9,151 nucleotides of DNA from an uncultured Bacillus sp. (GTDB lineage: Bacteria > Bacillota > Bacilli > Bacillales > Cytobacillaceae): the NCBI GenBank assembly GCA_937894355.1, contig CALCRD010000237.1, positions 1 through 9,151 on the forward strand. Reading direction: 5' to 3'. Below are positions 6,348 to 9,151 of the stretch, piece by piece; positions within the stretch are counted from its first letter, which is position 1; each line of letters opens with the position of its first letter. The position numbers and the translations under genes were made by a program. The notes beneath the pieces are model-generated. The model saw nothing but the letters and a program-made list of their open reading frames with translations. It did not search any database and was not told the origin of the DNA.

Positions 6348-6370
6348 AGGAGATTGAATATTTCATACTA
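6341..6370 (+). promoter_or_regulatory. Candidate sigma-G (forespore) promoter for the pyruvate oxidase-SDR pair
   Basis: GAATA (6341-6345), an 18-bp spacer and CATACTA (6364-6370) match the Bacillus subtilis sigma-G pattern (GHATR, about 18 bp, CATnHTA) at every defined base. Transcription would begin near 6377 and leave a leader of about 97 nt before the TTG at 6474. No equally good sigma-A or sigma-B pair was seen for this direction. This is a motif match only; expression timing is inferred. Confidence 0.6.
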
Positions 6371-6381
6371 AAGGTGAAGCG

Positions 6382-6391
6382 CAAGGCCTTG
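6382..6391. repeat. Perfect 10-bp palindrome CAAGGCCTTG in the pyruvate oxidase leader
   Basis: CAAGGCCTTG reads the same on both strands and lies just downstream of the predicted start of transcription of the plus-strand operon, a usual place for a repressor site. No specific regulator is suggested by the sequence. Confidence 0.4.
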
Positions 6392-6473
6392 GTCAGGGGA
6401 GATAGAAAACTACTCTAAGTTTAAAATTTTATATTTATCTTTTAAATAATTCGATTAAAAGGGGTGCAGGGGT

Positions 6474-8117
6474 TTGTCTACAAAAGAAAACTCATTAAGA
6501 GAGCAGGCTATCTCTCGAACAGCGGCAGAGGCAATCCTTGAACAACTTGACTTGTACGGAGTCAAACGAATTTATGGTGTTATTGGCGATGCCATCTTTG
6601 GCCTCATAGATGCGATTGCAAAACAAACCAAGATTCAATTTATTGCCGTAAAGCACGAGTCTGTTGCAGCCATGATGGCCTCTGCGGAAGCAAAATGTAC
6701 AGGGACATTAGGGGTTTGTGTTGCACAAATGGGCCCGGGATTAGCTAATTTAATCAATGGTCTGTGCGATGCTTATTTAGATGGTTTCCCCGTATTAGCA
6801 ATCACCGGGCAAGCGCCATTAAAGAATATTGGTACTTCCTACAAACAATATATTAATCAACAGGAACTAGTTCAGGCGATTACAGGATACAGCCAGTTAA
6901 TCGTACATCCCGATGCAGTTATTGAATCCTTGACAAAAGGGATACATACATCCATTGCATTGGATACAGTAAGTCATCTGTCCATACCGGCCGATGTTTT
7001 TACGATGCCAACGGTAGTGCCAGTCAATGAACCAATCAAATTAACGGAAATGGCACCGAGTATTGAGAAACTCCAACAAGCTCAAGCACACATGCTTTCC
7101 GCTAAGTGTCCGATGATACTTGTTGGAAATAGTGTAAGACCCTTGGAATCCCAAATCCAACTATTGGCAGAGCGTTGGGGCAGTGGCGTTGTACTGGGAT
7201 ATGGAGCAGTAGGAATCATATCTGACCGTAATCCAGTTAACTTAGGTGGATTAGGCGAAGGGGGAAATCCCACTCTGCCACCCGTGTTTAGGCAGGCTGA
7301 TGTGATTTTATCGATTGGATCATCTTGGTGGCCAGAGGGACATACCCCAACAAATGCCCGTATTATTCAAGTTCAAGACAAACCGCTAAAACTGGGAAAT
7401 GGAATGCCTATAGATTGTGGGTTAGTAGGAAATATGGCAGAGATTGTTTCCAATCTTACTAGTGGATTACAATCCCATCTTATTAATCAAAATTGGATCA
7501 ATCAAATTCACCAATGTAAAAAAAACTGGTCAACCCAAAATGAAGAAGAAGGAAACACTTTGGGTTATCCATTACATCCTTCTCGAATCATCAGGGCGAT
7601 CGAAAGATGTACCACATCTGATACGATCATTGCATTAGACGAAGGGGATCATACTCTCTGGTTTATGAGAAATTTCCGAGCACAATGTGAACAAGTACTT
7701 CTTTCTAGTAATTGGCGAACAATGGGATTTGGTTTACCGGCAGCTTTAGCAGCAAAATTAACCATGCCGAATAAACAGGTCATTTGTGTTACCGGAGACG
7801 GTGGACTCGGGATGGTTTTGGCCGATTTACTTACCGCTGTACGCTACCAACTGAAAATCACCATCGTTGTTTTGAATAATAACGCACTACAGATGGAAGT
7901 GAACAAAATGGTGTCAAAAGGACTCATTCCCGTGGGAACCGAATTAACAAATCCTGATTATAGTAAGCTTGCGGAAGCATGTGGATGGGAGGCTTACAAG
8001 ATTCAATCCGAGGATGAATTAGACAAGCTATTAAACACAGCATTGAAGAGTCCAAATCCTGTTTTGTTGGAAGTTCCAACTGCACAGGCCATATATCAAG
8101 ACTACCAAAATTCCTGA
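6474..8117 (+). CDS. Thiamine-diphosphate enzyme of the pyruvate oxidase/acetolactate synthase family (YdaP-like)
   Basis: This 547-residue cytoplasmic enzyme of the ThDP family is most likely a pyruvate oxidase or pyruvate:quinone oxidoreductase making acetate or acetyl phosphate and CO2. The N-terminal ThDP domain carries YGVIGD (34-39) and the catalytic glutamate E62 in VKHES. A central FAD/nucleotide-type domain spans about 190-340 (GYGAVGIISDRNPVNLGGLG, 242-261). The C-terminal domain has the GDGG...NN cofactor motif (441-444 to 468-470). At 547 residues it lacks most of the C-terminal tail that binds membranes in E. coli PoxB (572). Acetolactate synthase is less likely: no regulatory subunit or ilv gene is nearby. 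B. subtilis YdaP is a stress-induced relative. The start is TTG, preceded by AAAAGGGGTG (6457-6466). It is followed 16 bp later by an SDR gene and preceded by a candidate sigma-G promoter. Confidence 0.87.
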   Translation: MSTKENSLREQAISRTAAEAILEQLDLYGVKRIYGVIGDAIFGLIDAIAKQTKIQFIAVKHESVAAMMASAEAKCTGTLGVCVAQMGPGLANLINGLCDAYLDGFPVLAITGQAPLKNIGTSYKQYINQQELVQAITGYSQLIVHPDAVIESLTKGIHTSIALDTVSHLSIPADVFTMPTVVPVNEPIKLTEMAPSIEKLQQAQAHMLSAKCPMILVGNSVRPLESQIQLLAERWGSGVVLGYGAVGIISDRNPVNLGGLGEGGNPTLPPVFRQADVILSIGSSWWPEGHTPTNARIIQVQDKPLKLGNGMPIDCGLVGNMAEIVSNLTSGLQSHLINQNWINQIHQCKKNWSTQNEEEGNTLGYPLHPSRIIRAIERCTTSDTIIALDEGDHTLWFMRNFRAQCEQVLLSSNWRTMGFGLPAALAAKLTMPNKQVICVTGDGGLGMVLADLLTAVRYQLKITIVVLNNNALQMEVNKMVSKGLIPVGTELTNPDYSKLAEACGWEAYKIQSEDELDKLLNTALKSPNPVLLEVPTAQAIYQDYQNS

Positions 8118-8133
8118 AAGGGGAAATGAACCA

Positions 8134-8994
8134 ATGGAAACCTTGCCAACACCTTTTCCACCACAACATCAAAACCAGCAGCCAGGCATTGAATCACTAA
8201 TGAATCCAAGGCCCGCATATGATAACCCAAATTACATAGGTAGCGGAAAGCTGAAAGACAAAGTTGCCATCATTACAGGGGGGGATAGTGGACAAGGACG
8301 AGCGATTGCCGTTGCTTTTGCTAAGGAAGGTGCAGATGTCGCCATTGTCTATCTTAACGAGCATGATGATGCAGAGGAAACAAGACAGGTGGTCGAACAG
8401 AAGGGGCGCCGCTGTCTTCAGTTTGCTGGGGATATTGGCGATGAAAACTTTTGTAATCAAGTAGTCGAACAAACGGTCAATGAATTCGGCAAATTGGACA
8501 TTCTTGTTAACAATGCCGCTGAGCAACATGTCCAAACAGGCCTCGAATTCATTACTACAGAACAAATGGAAAAGACGTTTCGTACTAATTTTTATTCTAT
8601 TTTTTATTTAACAAAAGCCGCCTTGCCACATTTGAAACAGGGAAGCACGATTATTAATGCAGCATCCCTGACAGCATACGAAGGCAATGAACTATTAATC
8701 GACTATTCTGCAACGAAGGGGGCTATCGTCGCTTTTACGCGTTCACTTTCCAAATCACTTCATACCAAAGGAATACGTGTGAATGGCGTCGTTCCTGGAA
8801 ATATTTGGACACCATTAATCCCTGCTTCGTTTCCCGCCGACCAAGTGGCGAACTGGGGAGCGAAAACACCAATGAAACGAGCAGGACAACCACAAGAAGT
8901 TGCGCCAGCATACGTATTTTTAGCATCAGAGGATTCCTCCTATATGTCAGGGCAATTCCTGCATATAAACGGTGGAATCGTTATTAACGGGTAG
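8134..8994 (+). CDS. Short-chain dehydrogenase/reductase, YdaD/GSP39-like extended-N-terminus type
   Basis: This 286-residue NAD(P)(H)-dependent oxidoreductase has one Rossmann domain. About 40 proline- and asparagine-rich N-terminal residues (QPGIESLMNPRP at 16-27) mark the general-stress SDR group that includes B. subtilis YdaD. Key elements are TGGDSGQG (48-55), NNAA (126-129) and the catalytic S178, Y191 and K195 (YSATK). Two family positions depart from the usual sequence: Q54 replaces the common Ile in TGGDSGIG, and PGN (221-223) replaces PGP before IWTPL. The substrate is unknown. The ATG at 8134 has AAAGGGG (8117-8123) upstream, starting at the previous gene's stop, so the two genes form an operon, closed by the terminator at 9003. 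Confidence 0.92.
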   Translation: METLPTPFPPQHQNQQPGIESLMNPRPAYDNPNYIGSGKLKDKVAIITGGDSGQGRAIAVAFAKEGADVAIVYLNEHDDAEETRQVVEQKGRRCLQFAGDIGDENFCNQVVEQTVNEFGKLDILVNNAAEQHVQTGLEFITTEQMEKTFRTNFYSIFYLTKAALPHLKQGSTIINAASLTAYEGNELLIDYSATKGAIVAFTRSLSKSLHTKGIRVNGVVPGNIWTPLIPASFPADQVANWGAKTPMKRAGQPQEVAPAYVFLASEDSSYMSGQFLHINGGIVING

Positions 8995-9002
8995 GAATTT
9001 TA

Positions 9003-9058
9003 AAAAAGATAACTGCCTGCCGTTTTGACTTTCGCACGTTAGGGGCAGTTATCTTTTT
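9003..9058 (+). terminator. Rho-independent terminator of the pyruvate oxidase-SDR operon
   Basis: AAAAAGATAACTGCC (9003-9017) is perfectly complementary to GGCAGTTATCTTTTT (9044-9058), a 15-bp stem ending in a T-run, 8 nt after the SDR stop codon. The A-run on the left arm could also serve minus-strand transcripts coming from the right. Confidence 0.9.
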
Positions 9059-9065
9059 ATTTGTA

Positions 9066-9151
9066 GGCTTTGTTAATGTTCATTGTTGTTTTTTTAAACT
9101 TAGTGGATTTCCACTCCAGGCGCTTCGCACACCCTTAGGGCGGTAGCCGAG
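9066..9151. repeat. Start of a second interspersed element, cut by the window end
   Basis: From 9066 the sequence GGCTTTGTTAATGTTCATTG... aligns without gaps to the left end of the mobile element at 1471: GGCT is at the same position and CATTGTTG (9081-9088 versus 1486-1493) falls at the same offset, followed by a T-run in both. The body from about 9105 (GGATTTCCACTCCAGGCGCT, then TCGC and later GGGCGG) resembles, from memory, a repeat found between genes in many Bacillus genomes. No ORF is visible. The far end and any target duplication lie outside the window. Confidence 0.6.

Noticed and set aside
6419..6445. Possible sigma-B promoter starting with GTTTAA upstream of the pyruvate oxidase gene
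   Set aside because: No GGGTAT-like -10 is found 13-15 bases downstream, only AT-rich sequence.
7924..8172. Minus-strand ORFs inside the pyruvate oxidase and SDR genes
   Set aside because: They are antisense to well-supported enzymes and show no family motifs or ribosome sites.

Overview
The window looks like chromosomal DNA of a low-GC, spore-forming Bacillus-type Firmicute. The evidence is AT-rich intergenic DNA, strong G-rich Shine-Dalgarno sites, frequent TTG starts, U-tract terminators, a candidate sigma-G promoter and, at the right end, sequence I recognise from memory as a common Bacillus intergenic repeat. No rRNA, tRNA or CRISPR array was seen. Six protein-coding genes are well supported, nearly all for redox metabolism.

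Layout. Positions 1-641 carry no convincing complete gene: a possible TnpB tail with a terminal hairpin lies at the left edge, followed by a perfect 18-bp-stem terminator and a long leader. A MIP-family channel gene (642-1403, +) follows. Between it and the convergent CoA-disulfide reductase/rhodanese gene (1719-3386, -) lie two terminators. Wedged between them is a 173-bp non-coding mobile element (1471-1643) with imperfect terminal inverted repeats and an exact 8-bp target duplication. Upstream of the CoA-disulfide reductase is a G/C-tract site resembling CsoR/CstR-family operators, which fits a persulfide-responsive gene.

The next block is a compact minus-strand operon (6311 to 3658): a 4-TM membrane protein, a gluconate 2-dehydrogenase subunit 3-like protein and a GMC flavoprotein. 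The flavoprotein has a three-cysteine spacing like that of the iron-sulfur site of bacterial FAD glucose dehydrogenase. Neither soluble subunit has a visible Tat or Sec signal and no cytochrome c subunit is present. I infer a cytoplasm-facing dehydrogenase that passes electrons to the membrane through the small integral protein.

Divergently, a plus-strand pair encodes a thiamine-diphosphate enzyme of the pyruvate oxidase/acetolactate synthase family (6474-8117) and a YdaD/GSP39-like short-chain dehydrogenase (8134-8994), ending in a strong terminator. A close match to the sigma-G promoter pattern (GAATA, 18 bp, CATACTA) precedes the pair, suggesting forespore expression. Immediately after the final terminator begins a second element whose end matches the first mobile element in register. 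Both elements therefore sit directly behind Rho-independent terminators.

The most interesting points are the terminator-associated mobile element family, the export-signal-free GMC/subunit 3/4-TM module divergent from a putative sporulation-controlled oxidase pair, and the unusual predicted selectivity filter of the channel.
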